In this document: positions 34,677 through 46,800 of the stretch, in pieces
Layout: every line of letters starts with the position of its first letter
Position numbering within the stretch: position 1 is the stretch's first letter
NCBI GenBank assembly: GCA_002914845.1
Contig: JXTC01000073.1
Span: 780,686-844,685 of the forward strand
DNA: 64,000 bases
Source: Trema orientale
Taxonomy: Eukaryota; Streptophyta; Magnoliopsida; Rosales; Cannabaceae
Direction of reading: 5' to 3'
The notes under the pieces: generated by a model
The model's input: the letters and a program-made list of their open reading frames with translations, nothing else
What the model was told of the DNA's origin: nothing
Databases searched by the model: none
Translations under genes and position numbers: made by a program

Positions 34677-34913
34677 ATGAAAGTACATAGCTTTTCAAGC
34701 CCTGAGTTTCTTTTTTCCTTTGGGTTTTGTCCCGAGGCGACTGATCTTCAAACACAACTTTTAATAATACATGAGTTCATACGTGGCAATGTCTTACTTG
34801 ATAATGACAATATCAATAATTTTACTTACACTACTGAATTAGAATTCGAAGCTGTAAAGGATACCTGTCACCAAGATGGAATAACCATTCAATGTTTCAA
34901 TAGAAAATAAAGT
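34677..34913 (+). CDS. Small hypothetical ORF, 77 aa, weak
   Basis: It has a true ATG, and the composition is not low-complexity (MKVHSFSSPEFLFSFG.., ending DGITIQCFNRK). No family was recognised, there is no Kozak support (TTAAGCAATGA), and no copy elsewhere in the window to test conservation. A splice-like signal on the opposite strand overlaps it. It could be chance. Confidence 0.15.
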
Positions 34914-34921
34914 CACAATCC

Positions 34922-35098
34922 ATCGTAAAGAATATAACTTACCTTAAGTATTATTTCCTCCATACAACGATAATATATATGCTCACAAAAGTAATTTTTA
35001 CAAAAATGAAGTTGCAGAATAATTGTAAAGAACGTAAATTACCTTAAGTATTATTTCCATCATACGATGATAATATGCTCACAAAAGTAGTTTTCACA
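34922..35098. repeat. Imperfect ~100-bp tandem duplication with a splice-donor-like edge
   Basis: Units at about 34,925-35,000 and 35,025-35,098 share GTAAAGAA, TTACCTTAAGTATTATTTCC, GATAATAT and GCTCACAAAAGTA. On the minus strand unit 1 contains AATACTTAAG/GTAAGTTA, a donor consensus. In unit 2 it reads AAG/GTAATTTA. Confidence 0.65.
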
Positions 35099-35669
35099 AG
35101 TTACAAATAAAATTATTCTCAAAAGACCAAATATTAGCAGTAATTCAAACAACAATTCTGCAGTGAGATCTATATAAAATACAGCCAGTATAAAAGAATT
35201 CACAATAATTCAACCCGCAGTCAAAGATACATATATTAGGTCTTTAAAGAAAGGAATAAAAGTTTAGTTAAATAGTTTTTGTGCCCAAAAAAGTGTAGAT
35301 AGAAATTGTACAAGGTAATCACCAAAAACAAAATATACAATCATAATAATATTAATGTTTCATATGAATAAATGATTAATATAGGCATAATAGAATTATT
35401 GTTTAACAAATTACTCAGAAACTTTAGAATATTCAATATTAATCTTTAAACACACTAAACTGATTGTATAAGTCTGAAATAATTAACATATACTTAGGAA
35501 AGAATGGCCGGATAACTTTGGAAGGTAGACTTTCAAAACAAAGTACACAAAACATGTAAATAACAAATCGTACTTAATCTTTCAAAACTCATCAGGAAAA
35601 AAAAAAAAGAAACTCATAAACAAGTTATATGATATTGAAGTTCAGGAAAAAAGTAAAAAAGTAAAAAAT
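35099..35669. other. AT-rich non-coding DNA
   Basis: No gene, repeat or regulatory signal that I can support. Confidence 0.5.
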
Positions 35670-36313
35670 AAAGCAATCATATATGAACATAAGTAGAGAG
35701 AACAAATATGATAAATTAAAATGAGAATTAACGTTCCAAAATTCAAGTAGTGTATGTTTTTATAATTTTTTTAAAAAAACGATGATAAATAAGATGGAGA
35801 AATTAGAGCAATAAAATTTCATCATAAAGAAAGAGAACAATTATAATAAATTAAAAAGAATAGAAATAAATAAAAATAGAGCATAATATATGAACGTAAA
35901 TGCAGAGAACAAATCTTATAAATTAAAACGAAAATTAGTGTTCCAAAATTCAAGTAGTTTATGTCTTCATAAATTTTTTTTTAAAAAAATGATGGTGAAT
36001 TAGGATGGAGAAATTAGAGCAATAAAATTTTAGCATAAATAAAGAGAACAATTATAATAGATTAAAAAGAAATAGAAATAAACAAAAATAGAGCAATAAT
36101 ATCTGAACATAAGTGGAGAGAACAAATATGATAAATTAAAACGAGAATTAACGTTCCAAAATTCATGTAAATTTAGATTTTCATAAATTAAAAAAAAAAG
36201 AAAAAGAAAAACGATGGTGAATTAGAATGGAGAAAGTAGAGTAATAAAATTTTAGCATAAATAAAGAGAATAATTGTAATAAATTAAAAAGAAATAGAAA
36301 TGAAAATAGACTG
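35670..36313. repeat. ~210-bp minisatellite, three units plus a partial
   Basis: The units are 35,701-35,907, 35,908-36,120 and 36,121-36,313, with a short partial before 35,701. Each begins AACAAAT and contains GTTCCAAAATTCA, GATGGAGAAA/GAATGGAGAAA, AGAGCAATAAAATTT and AAATAGAAAT, ending with GAACATAAGT.GAGAG. The middle T/A run varies between units. Confidence 0.9.
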
Positions 36314-36649
36314 AGTAAAGCAACCCACTTTTATCCCTTTTGGTTTGAGGGTGGGTAGAGAACATGTAAGGAAGAACAAAACCAATCAGCAAATGCAATC
36401 TTTGGGAACAAATGCAGCACAAAAAAGCCAAATCTGTGAAGAGAGAAATAAATTCACCTTTTGAATACTAGGGTTTCCAATTGCATCTCTTCAAAGATAC
36501 GAGGAATAAGAGGTTCTAAAACTCATTACTATCATAGCTCATCTATTTCTTTCATAAAGATATATGAACAAGGATGAGTAAACAAGATATTTTCATATTG
36601 TTTATAAGTATTTCATACATTTAGACTTTGAAAAATTAGAATCTAACAA
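36314..36649. other. Non-coding stretch left of the plus LTR
   Basis: It contains a telo-box-like TAGGGTTT (36,470-36,477). On the minus strand a short ATG frame MQLETLVFKR runs into a donor-like AAAG/GTGAAT, possibly a tiny first exon. No further support. Confidence 0.3.
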
Positions 36650-37991
36650 ATATTTTTAAATCCAAATGGTACCATTTAAAAGCAAATGGGCTAGTTTTTT
36701 TTTTTACGAAATTATGCACCATTTTGGATAATTTTTGTACAAAGGAACTAGCATTCATATTTTGATGATTTTAATCAGTTTTCAATGCTAGTTATTTGCT
36801 GTTATATACCTCATGTCACTTGTGTACTTTCGGGTCATATTGTGATTAAGTATTCTGATTTTGTAAAAGTTGTGATTTCAGTCTTGTGGTCATTTTCTTT
36901 AAACATTTTACATTGTAGTGATCATTCTAGTAATGAAATTGATATCAGGTCTTCTGCACACTTTGTCACAAAGGATACTGACCCTTTTTACTATCTTTTC
37001 TGTCGGACACAAAGTAAGTAAAGATTTATTTTAACTGCATCACAAAGACACTAGTAAATACAAGATTTTCTCCTACATGTTTATGTGTATTATAGTAATA
37101 TGTATTATTCCTATAGTTGATGTAAGTTCATGAAAGATATAAGTATAGCATGATCATTTAAGCATAATTTTCAGAGAAGTAAAGTTTTCCACGCATTGGA
37201 TTTAAAGTAGTACCATTGTACTTATTTTACGAGATATATTTTAAGTATATTGTTTAGTCTATATGCGTTGGGCAGTTATGGTTTACACAGGTATCCTTTC
37301 TGCATAGGTGGGCACGGCTTATCGACTACCGGGACTGAGTATTGTATTATAAGATTTATTATGTGCATTACCTAGTCGGTCTATGTTGGGTAGGTATGAT
37401 TTGCATTGGCCATGTGTTTCCTTCCCACATAGGTGGGCATGACCTATCGACTCCCGCGACTTTGAAGTATACTCAAGGGCTCTATAAAGAACGTTTTCTA
37501 AGAAAAGTGCATCAAAATAAAAAATCATGAAAGCAAAAGTATAATAGGAATTTGAATAAAGTTTATGCATGAAGCACATTTATGATCATGCATGATCTTT
37601 ACTTACTAAGCATTAGCTCATTTAGTTCCTGTGATGCAGGTAAGGAGACCTACGTATAGAGTTGTTGGTTAGCTAGCACGCTTTCTTGTTACCATGATCA
37701 TACAGATATAAACGAGCTTGACTTATGGGCGATGTTTTCTTTGTATTTCGATATTTGGATGTATTGTAAATATTACTACTGATGGCAAGATAAACTGATA
37801 AGGACCTTTTGGTTGTACATTTTGTGAAGACACTTTCAGAAAGTAATGTCATGCAGCTTATTGTGTTTTAGAGTTTGAAAAGTTTAAATTGGTCCACTTT
37901 TTTTGAACAAAGCTAGAGTTATGGTTTATAAAAGAATAATACTTCCTAGTTTGACCTATACAGTCATATAGATAAGCTTGGAGGTATTACA
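36650..37991 (+). mobile_element. Ty3/gypsy-type LTR, 5' LTR of the truncated element
   Basis: It aligns as an inverted copy with 29,866-31,212. The right end GGAGGTATTACA is followed by four bases and a tRNA-Met-type primer-binding site, as expected of a 5' LTR. The left end (about 36,650) loses similarity at CAAATATT, near the expected TG start, which is mutated. It contains an internal pair of ~130-bp repeats. Confidence 0.75.
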
Positions 37992-37995
37992 TTTA

Positions 37996-38007
37996 TGGTA
38001 TCATAGC
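37996..38007 (+). other. Retrotransposon primer-binding site
   Basis: TGGTATCATAGC differs by one base from TGGTATCAGAGC, the complement of the 3' end of initiator tRNA-Met used by many plant LTR retrotransposons. It lies four bases after the LTR end. Confidence 0.8.
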
Positions 38008-38135
38008 GAATGTTTAGTTGTTTCTGAAGACTAGCTATATATGTATGATCATATGACAGAAAGTTTGTACTTCATTTCTGATATATAAGTTTGATTCATA
38101 CATTATTATTGGCTATTATGTTTATTTGTAAGTAA

Positions 38136-39160
38136 ATGGCCACTGTACAGAAAATCATGCTAAGGGGTAAATGTCAAACTAGCCAACAAAAGGGTAATAA
38201 AGAGAATGACAAAGATACTACAATACATCGATTGGCTGAGTTAGTAGAGAGACATGCTCAGTAAATAGGGAGACTTATAGATCGAGATCAAAGGAGAGAA
38301 GAATAATTACCAGTACAAATTATAGCTAGACAAGAAAACTATGAACCAGCTTCTGAAAGGTTCAGGAAGAATAAACCTCCAGCTTTCAAAGGTGAAACAG
38401 ATCTATTATTAGCTGAGGAGTGGATTCGAAGTTTGGAAGGTATCTTTGATTATATAAGAATCCCCGAGGAGGAGAAAGTTTCTTATACTATGTATATGTT
38501 CCAAATGGATGCTAGATACTAGTGGGATTCTATGAAGTCAATCATTGATGTTAACAGATTAACTTGTGAGAGATTTAAGGAAATCTTTACAGGAAGTACT
38601 TTAGTGAAGCTCATCGACTGGTGAAGGCATCTGAGTTTACTAATTTGAAGCAGAGTAGCATGTTTGTGTGTGACTATATAAAGAAATTTAATGAACTATC
38701 CCGTTTTGCTCCTTATATGGTGGGTACCAACGAGTTAAAAGTAAATTAGTTTTTACAGAGGTTTGAAGTAGAAATATATAGGGATATTAAGATGTCTACA
38801 GGAAAAGGTATCCCTTATACAGAAATTGTAGAGAAAACCCTTGAAGCTGAAGAAGCCAAACTAAAGCTGATAAAAGCACTAGAAATTAAAAGAAACATAA
38901 ACATGGTAAGGAGATATGCAAATTTTAGAAAAGGTACTCAACCAGGATTTAATGGAGACAAAAAAAAATACCTACAGAGTCAAGGACAAAGACAAAATCC
39001 TTCAAAATGCCCAACAACAGGTCAATGAATGCAATCTACTTCGAATCAGAAAGTTACATATTCCAAATGTGGAAAGCCTCATAAAGGTGAATGTTTTTTA
39101 GGTAGTGGAGCGTATTATACATGTGGTAAGACATGATATTTTTCTAAGGATTGTCTCTCC
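38136..39160 (+). pseudogene. Degenerate gag of the Ty3/gypsy element
   Basis: A frame from the ATG at 38,136 is interrupted by stops (for example TAA at 38,262 and TAG at 38,520), and later by shifts. Still readable are a capsid-type stretch (PPAFKGETD, AEEWIRSLEGIF, ERFKEIF) and a nucleocapsid zinc-knuckle-like region (CGKPHKGECF, followed by CGKT and KDC). It cannot make a functional protein. Confidence 0.8.
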
Positions 39161-39202
39161 ACCTCTAGTGAACAAAAAAAAGTTCCAGGTCGTGTATTTA
39201 CC

Positions 39203-41205
39203 ATGACTGCAACAGATGTTGAGGCTGATCCATCAGTTATAGCAAGTGAGATCTCTATCTTTGATATCCTCACAAATACATTAATAGATTTAGGAGCTAC
39301 ACATTCATTTGTATCACCAGCATATGTAAGAAAATTGGGCAGATCATCTAAAACTCTGAATTTAAGATATTGTGTAACTATTCTATCTGGGGAAGTGCTA
39401 TATTCTGGTCAAGTTTTGAGAACGTGTCCAATATAGATAGATGGTACAGAGTTATAGGTAGACTTAACAGTGTTGGATATGCAAGATTTTGAGGTGATTT
39501 TGGGTATAGATTGGCTATCTAAGTATCATGTTAGCATTGATTGTAATAGTAAGAGAGTAATATTTCAGCCACTTGGTGAAGGAAAGTTTACTTTCCTTGG
39601 GTCTTCTAAGAAGAAAGTAGTACCAATTATTTCAATGATAAAAGCAAGGAAGTTACTTGAGAAAAGATGTATTGGTTATTTGACAAATGTAATAGATACT
39701 AGAGAAGAACTAAAGGTGAAGCCAGAGGAAGTACCAGTGGTTAATGAATTTTTAGAGGTATTCCTAGAAGATCTACTAGGATTACCACTTGATAGAGAGA
39801 TAGAGTTTGTTATTGACTTGCTACCTGGTACAGTTCTTATTTCTAAAGCACCATATAGAATGGCTCTAGTAGAGCTGAAGGAATTAAAGGTACAATTACA
39901 GGAGCTTTTGGACAAGGGTTTCATACGCCCAAGCTTTTCACCATAGGGTGCTCTAGTTTTATTTGTAAAGAAGAAAGATGGGACTATGAGGCTCTGTATT
40001 GATTATGAGGCTCTGTATATTATAGAGTGCTAAATAAGGTCACAATCAAGAATAAGTATCCTCTCCCTAGAAATGATGATTTGTTTGATCAGTTACAAGG
40101 AGCTTCAGTATTTTCCAAGATTGATTTAAGATCAGAATACCATCAACTAAAGATTAAGGAAGAAGATATTCTTAAGCCAGCTTTTAGAACGAGATACGGG
40201 TACTATGAGTTTTTAGTGATACCCTTCAGTTTAACTAATGCCCCATCTGCTTTTATGGATATGATGAATAGAGTATTCAAGGATTTCTTAGACAGTTTTG
40301 TTATAGTGTTCATTGATGATATTTTGATATATTCGCACTCAAGGGAAAAGCACATGGAACATTTGAGAAAAGTTTTGAGGATCCTAAAAGAAAAGCAGTT
40401 ATATGCAAAATTTAAAACGTGTGAGTTTTGGTTAGAGAAAGTTATCTTCCTTGGTCATGTAGTGTCTAAAAATGGTATTTCTATGGACCCAACAAAGGTT
40501 GAAGCTGTAAGTAGCTGGTCAAGGCTTACAAATATTTCAGAGATTCGTAGTTTCTTGAGTTTGGCTGGTTACTATAGAATGTTTGTAGAATGATTTTCTA
40601 AGTTGGCTTCTCTATTGACTCAGTTGACTAGAAAGAACGTGAAATTTCATTGGAACGATGATTGTGAAAAGAGTTTTCAAGAGTTAAAGCATCATTTGAT
40701 CACAGCTCCTATACTTTCTATACCCACTTGATCAGGAGGATTTGTTGTTTATAGTGATGCTTCAAAGAATGGTTTAAGCTATGTTTTGATGTAAAATGGT
40801 AAGGTGATCGCTTATGGTTCTAGACAACTGAAAGAATATGAAAAGAAATATCCTACTCATAATTTAGAGCTATCAGCGGTAGTTTTTGCACTGAAAATTT
40901 GGAGACATTATCTTTATGGAGAAAGATGTCAAATCTACATAGACCATAAAAATCTCAAGTATTCCTTTACCAAAAAGGAACTAAATATGAGATAGAGAAG
41001 ATGACTAGAACTGGTGAAAGATTATGACTGTGAGATTAACTATCATCCAGAAAAAGCTAATATTATTGTAGATGCTCTAAGTAGAAAGTCATTAGTTGCT
41101 ATGTCACTTAAGTATGTTAATCGAAAACATCTTTTGATAGATTTGCATCCATTGGAATTAAAAATTGTGCCTACAAGTTTAATGGAGAAATTAGTAGCTC
41201 TTACC
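39203..41205 (+). pseudogene. Degenerate pol: protease, reverse transcriptase, RNase H; integrase missing
   Basis: Order of remains: an aspartic-protease-like region (LIDLGATHSFVS, where the family has an active-site D-S/T-G); a linker (VILGIDWLSKYHVSID); reverse transcriptase from about 39,700 with [24 protein letters not shown] and the catalytic FIDDILIYS near 40,310-40,336; and RNase H ([37 protein letters not shown] near 41,071-41,090). Many stops and small shifts occur, for example TAG at 39,943-39,945, TGA at 40,591-40,593, and others near 40,730 and 40,790. The similarity ends at about 41,205, before the integrase zinc finger. The style resembles chromovirus-type gypsy elements (inference). 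Confidence 0.85.
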
Positions 41206-43690
41206 TTTAATTTATATTTTCCTATCAAATTGAATCGGACCCACACAATTAGTCAAATTAGATGTTTAGTTTGTTAAAAAAGACAATTTTATCCTTTAAA
41301 TTTATAAAACATATATTACAAATAATAAATATTAAAACCAATTATTCTTATATTTTTTTAAAAGAATATATATTTTAATAAAAATAATAATTATTAAGAA
41401 TAAAAAATTTTGTCATCCTTTTTCTATTTAGCATTTAATTGTTTTGGATAATTTAAACTCATTTTAGTTTCAATATGTATTATTTTCACTTGAAATGATT
41501 TTAAAAAAATTGAAAAAATGAGAAATTTTTAAAATTTTTGTCATTCTCTCCTTCTCTCTCTTTTTTTTTTAAATTTTAATTATTTTGAATAATTTAAACT
41601 CTTAAAAAAAAGAAGAATAAAATGAGAATTTTTTTCAAAACTTTTGTCATCCTTGTTTTAATTTTCTTTTGAATAGATGAAACTCTAATTATTTTTAGTA
41701 ATTATTATTTTCAATTAAAATAATTTTTTAACCTTAAAAAAAGACTAATAGAAATACTTTTTTTTTTCCTAATAAAACTAACATTAGGGAATTTCTGGGG
41801 GTTTTGCTCTAAATAATTGAGTTCAAGGTTAATATTACTAAATTAGTTCGAGTTGAGTGTGTTCTGGTATTAAAAAGCCATTCACAAAAAGAAAAATTAT
41901 TACCTTTTAAAGGAATAGAACACAAAGCTACTCATATTACTAGACTTGATATTACATAATAAAAAAAAAAGGAAAATAAAATCAAAATATACCTGAGGAA
42001 ATGGGGTGAAAAACTTCATCTTGTAATGTAGTTTTGCTGGGAAAAAGAAAAGCTAATATTTTATTAATAGTTTGATTCTAGCTTCAAAATTTGTTACTTT
42101 TGTATTCTAACCGAGCAACAAATAACTGATATAAAATTTTTTATTGAATTTTTTTTTGTATGTAAGTTTTTTAATATAAAAAATAACCAAAAAGACTTAT
42201 CATTTTCAATAGCTTAATAAATTTGTAACTTCCAAATAATTTCATATGCTAAATACAAAATTAAAGCCTTTAGTATAATAGACTAAGGATATAAGAATCA
42301 ACAATGGAATGAGAATGAGAAAAAAAAGAAAATAATAATAATAGAAAGGGAATGAAAAAAAAAAAACTGTCTAACTCATCAGGTCACAAAAATGTTATCC
42401 ATTTTTTATGTTTTAAATAACTTTCTATATTTATATAAGTATTAATTACACTAAAATTTTTAGCAAAATCACTAATATTCTAAATTTGAGTACCCATCCA
42501 TGGAGTAAAAATAAAAATCTCTATTGAAATGTCACTCATATTTATATATTTATATTATCCCATATAACTACCTGTGAAACATGATCTGAATTTTAGTGTC
42601 TTCATTAATAAATAAATAATGTTGTTTCAGATTCAAAACTGCCTACCGAATTTGTGTAACTTTATAAGTTAAGAAATCTGAATTTTAGTGTCTTAATTAA
42701 TAAATAAATGACGTTGTTTCAAATTCAAAACTGCCTACCAAATTTGTGTAACTTTATAAGTTGAGAAATTGCTAACTGCTTTAAAAAGGGGGGGAAAAAA
42801 AAACTAAATTATGACATTATGCAATTGATCTTATATTTTGGTTTGTACAAATTTATACATTGACATTTAAATTTATGAAAATATTTATCATTTATGCACC
42901 AACTTGACCAAAATATTCCACACTAAATATGATACTTTACTTTTGTTGACAAACACTTAAAACAGCTAAACACATATCGCCGATTTTTTTTTGGCTGGAA
43001 AAAAGAGGAGGAAGGGGCGATCAGCTTAACTACTCTCTCTGGACGTGACCACAGAAGCTCCAACCCCTTTTTAGGAATGTTCTCCAAAATGGGCAGGTCG
43101 CTACTATTGGTCGGTGGATAGAGTCACTTGAACCCCATCTAAATAACTAGTGAGAACGACACCCTGTGGTACAAAAATAAATATTTATAAAATTTAAAAT
43201 ATGGACATATAATTTATACAAGCTAAAAGACATGGTTAAATTGTAATAAGAAAATCATTCTTTAATTTTTTTTTCTTAATTAATCATTTAAAAAGTGTTA
43301 AGCTCATTTTCTTCTTACGTCATTGCTTAACATGTGGACTGTCAAATTTTTGTAGCTTCATAATTTGAGAAATGCTAAATTCAGGAGTAAATATTGCCGG
43401 GGCACGATGCTCTAACACCACATGACATGTGAATGCTGGGCTTGGACATTATTTGTACGGACACAGCTCCGGAGGACATAATAAACCACGCTGCTGTCTT
43501 GACCTGAAACGCAGACCAGAAGGGTCCTCTGTACAAAGCGTAGCTGTGTAGAAGACTGAAAAAAAAGAGAGAAAATCTCTTCCCAAATGATATAAAATAT
43601 TTATATATAATATAAATTTAATGTGAAACAACCGGGTCTTCTCTAATTGGCTCATTACGGTAGAAATTAGGGCACGCTTCTAAACCCCCA
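41206..43690. other. AT-rich intergenic DNA between the dead retroelement and the SUMO protease gene
   Basis: Very AT-rich, with repeated TTTTGAATAATTTAAACTC words (41.45, 41.58 kb) also seen near 5.2 and 18.8 kb, and a 92-bp tandem repeat (separate entry). Near 43.0-43.16 and 43.4-43.55 kb there are GC-richer stretches without a coding frame I can support. No 3' LTR was found. Confidence 0.55.
42586..42769. repeat. 92-bp tandem duplication
   Basis: The units 42,586-42,677 and 42,678-42,769 start CTGAATTTTAGTGTCTT and end ATAAGTT(A/G)AGAAAT, with about five to six differences by eye. A third, weak partial copy (CAAATTTTTGTAGCTTCATA..) lies at 43,345-43,375. Confidence 0.9.
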
Positions 43691-43724
43691 ACTTCGCTTC
43701 AGATTCCTCCCACAGAGCCCGAGC

Positions 43725-43742
43725 TTCTCTCTCTCTCTCTCT
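43725..43742 (+). promoter_or_regulatory. CT-rich 5' leader of the SUMO protease gene
   Basis: A (CT)n run 110 bases before the start codon is typical of plant 5' UTRs. No clear TATA box was seen close by. Confidence 0.5.
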
Positions 43743-43791
43743 AATCCCTATTCTGCTCATTCTCGTCGATTCTTTCCGTACACAAACCCCT

Positions 43792-43857
43792 ATGCCAACT
43801 CGCTGGTTCCCGGTTGACTCGGCCGAGTTCCGTGTTTGGACTTTGGGGTCGCCATGA
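43792..43857 (+). CDS. Upstream ORF, 21 codons, overlapping the main start as ATGA
   Basis: ATG at 43,792 reads MPTRWFPVDSAEFRVWTLGSP and stops at TGA 43,855-43,857. That TGA overlaps the main ATG (43,854-43,856) in the sequence CCATGAAA. In such a layout ribosomes translating the uORF end exactly at the main start, so it could reduce or couple translation. The uORF start context is weak, so leaky scanning is likely. Confidence 0.5.
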   Translation: MPTRWFPVDSAEFRVWTLGSP

Positions 43858-46800
43858 AAACCTCTCCGCGTCGAGGTATCGAGGTTTTCGATTTCAAGGA
43901 CGAGGAAGAGCTTTCCGAATCGGTGGCCGGAAAATTCATCGGGAAATTAAAGAACCCTAATTCAAATGACCACGCGGTTCCGAAGTACGAGTTCCTCGAA
44001 TGTGGTATGTTATGGGCCCTCTCCTTCTCCCAGTGATTGAGTGCAGATTTTTTTGCGTTTCTCTTGTTTGGTTGCCTAGAAACTTTTTGCGGGAAACTGA
44101 AATTAAGAAAGGTGATGCTTTTGCAATTTTATGGAATTCGATCGGTTTTTAGGGTAATATTGGGTTAGAAATACTAATTAGTTACTCAAATATATCCCTG
44201 TCCTTCATATGCATTCTTGGTTGGTTAATGTGTTTAAGCCCTAGAAACTCATCTTACTCGGCCATTTTTTGTTATGTCTTCGCATTTTGATTAGATATGA
44301 TGTTAAAGACTATCCCTTTTGGGCTTTGTTTCTTTAATTTGAAGCAAATAGGCATCGAGCTCTGGTTATTACATGGTCATTTTACTTATTTGTTTCTTCC
44401 CTATTTAAGCTGGCTGCATATGGGTAATTGATGGATATATTCAGTGACAGTGTCATGTCTAACTGTTGTAACTTATATAATATTTAGATATGACTTTAGT
44501 TGCCCAGAGGACCAATATGCAAGCAAAAGAAATTGCGAGTGTACCTGGTGTAGTTGTCGATGCAGTCGACTGTGATCATACTTCTGGTAATGGTATTTCT
44601 ACTGCATCCCTGGATAAAGCTGAAGAGAGGGCCGTTTTCGTGACCAAGTGTATTGATGATGCCTTACAAGCTAAATCCTTGATTCATGAAGAATGCTCTG
44701 AGTTAAAATTAGATAACCATGAATCTAGAAGTTTTCTTTCTGAAGCGGAGGATAGATGCTCGGACCTCAATGCTTCTACTCCTGAGAAAAGCCAGTTGAA
44801 CTGTGATCATTCAGATTCTCCATCCAGTGTACTTGTCCTATTTTTACTAATGTTCGTGATCAATCATCAGGTGATGTATATTTGAAAACTCTTATGTTGT
44901 TTTATGTTTGTGTAGGATGAACCAGTTGATGTGACATCAGATGTCGAGGAAAGCATGAGTAGGAGTTCTTCGTCAAGCCCTGCTTCTGGAATGGGAGAGG
45001 ATGATGGTATTTCTCATTAACTGAATGGTTGTTCATACTTTTCTACCTTATCATGTGTTTAATGTTGATGTCTATTTGCCTCCCCTTCCTCCCTCTTTTT
45101 TTGATAATTACAGATTTGTTGAATGATTATGCACTGGATCATTGCCCTGGTGATATGGAAATGGTAATTCTCTTTCTTACTCCTTGTAAGGCAATTAATA
45201 AACATGAGTTATCGAAATGGATAATTTTTGGAATTTTTATTAGTGGTGACAAGCACTTCTATTTGTCTTTTTGGTAGCTATTATGTTTTGCTTCTTATTT
45301 CTCTATTCTGTTAGTTTTTAAATCACCTTATGGTTTATGAGCCCCTAAAATTGTTTAAACCCTTTTTATTTTCTGATGCAAATCCTTTACCTGAAATTGG
45401 TTATCTTGTGGGAGGTAATTAGATATTCAGATTAGGTTCTCAGGTAGTTTGGTGGTAACGTTTCCCTCTGCCATGAAATTGTGACTATTTTATTTTATTT
45501 TTGTTTTTTGTTTCTTGTTAGATTTGTAGAAAAATAGCTCTATTTTTCGAAGTCATTATCTTTGAAATTATTAGTCTCTAAGAAAAAAATTTTTACCTCC
45601 AAATTTAATATATCTATCAGTGTTGAGAAGGATATTTGATCCATGACTTCTATCCTGTTTCCAAAATTTGCAGGATGACATGAATATGACCGTTGTTCTT
45701 TACCCTGATTATGTTATATATCGGGATAGTTATTGTACAGGGCCCCAGTTGACTTTTTCCAATAGTAGCATCAAAATGAGTTGCTCAACTGCATCTGAGT
45801 ACCAAGAAGATTTGGACATTGAATGGGGGATTGATGATCTCATCCGTATTGAGTGTGAGTGGTTTCAAAGGGTGAGTCTACAACAATCCTTTCCACAATT
45901 AAATTTTTTATTTTCATAATGCTTGGTATGATATTGTAGAGTTTATATCGTTAACATCTTTCAGACTGAAACTGTGATGATAAAACTCGGGGTGATATCA
46001 AGAGATGCATTTCAAGATGATATTGCGCATGGTACTTCAGGTCAGGGTATAGTTACTTGTACAAATTGGTGTTTGTTTCTCTTTCCTTATAGAGTTCTTA
46101 GTGACATTTTGATGGGTGAATCATGCAACTTTCTACTTAGTTTTTGAAATAATTGCCGACAAGCCATTACATTAGTGTCTCTTCCATTTTTCTACCAAGT
46201 TCTCTTGTTACTGTACAACATTTATGCCATGTCAAGGACACTAATATAAGACACATCATGTCATGAAACATGATATTAACGTATTGACCTAGAAAATCTT
46301 AAAAGCAAATATGTGGAATATATTTGCAGGAAGCCAGTACATTAACTTGTTAAATTTGTTTCTAGTCGAATTACACATGATTGATGATTTTCCTTCTAGA
46401 GAAGTCCTAAGTATAATTTCATTGGTCATCCATAAGTAACAATGATGAAACTATTTAAATACCATTTTATACATTCCTTATATTTGCAAGGAAAGTACAT
46501 ATGGAATAAACAAATCAGTGGCCTTTTTTTGTTGAAAAGGAAAAAAGTTTGAGTCCATGGGGTCGAACGGCAGGCCATGGTTTGCTCGTGTGTGGTCTGT
46601 TTGAAGCTGACATCTCTATGCTTTTGTCTTATGACCTGCCTAAATTTCCCTTAGGTGTTGAGGAATTGAAGATAGCAGTTGTTGAACCTAACTGGTCCCA
46701 GAAGCAAGAGGAGATAGCATCTCTGAATCAGAGATACTTGGCTGTATGGGATCTTGATCAAGAGTAAGATGTTCTGCATATATCCAGTTTATACGTCTCT

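Noticed and set aside
36785-37021. Plus-strand frame of 78 codons
   Set aside because: Inside the plus LTR; not kept in the inverted LTR copy.
45429-45478. TAGTTTGGTGGTAACG, a possible tRNA A box or SINE
   Set aside because: No convincing B box or target duplication, so not annotated.
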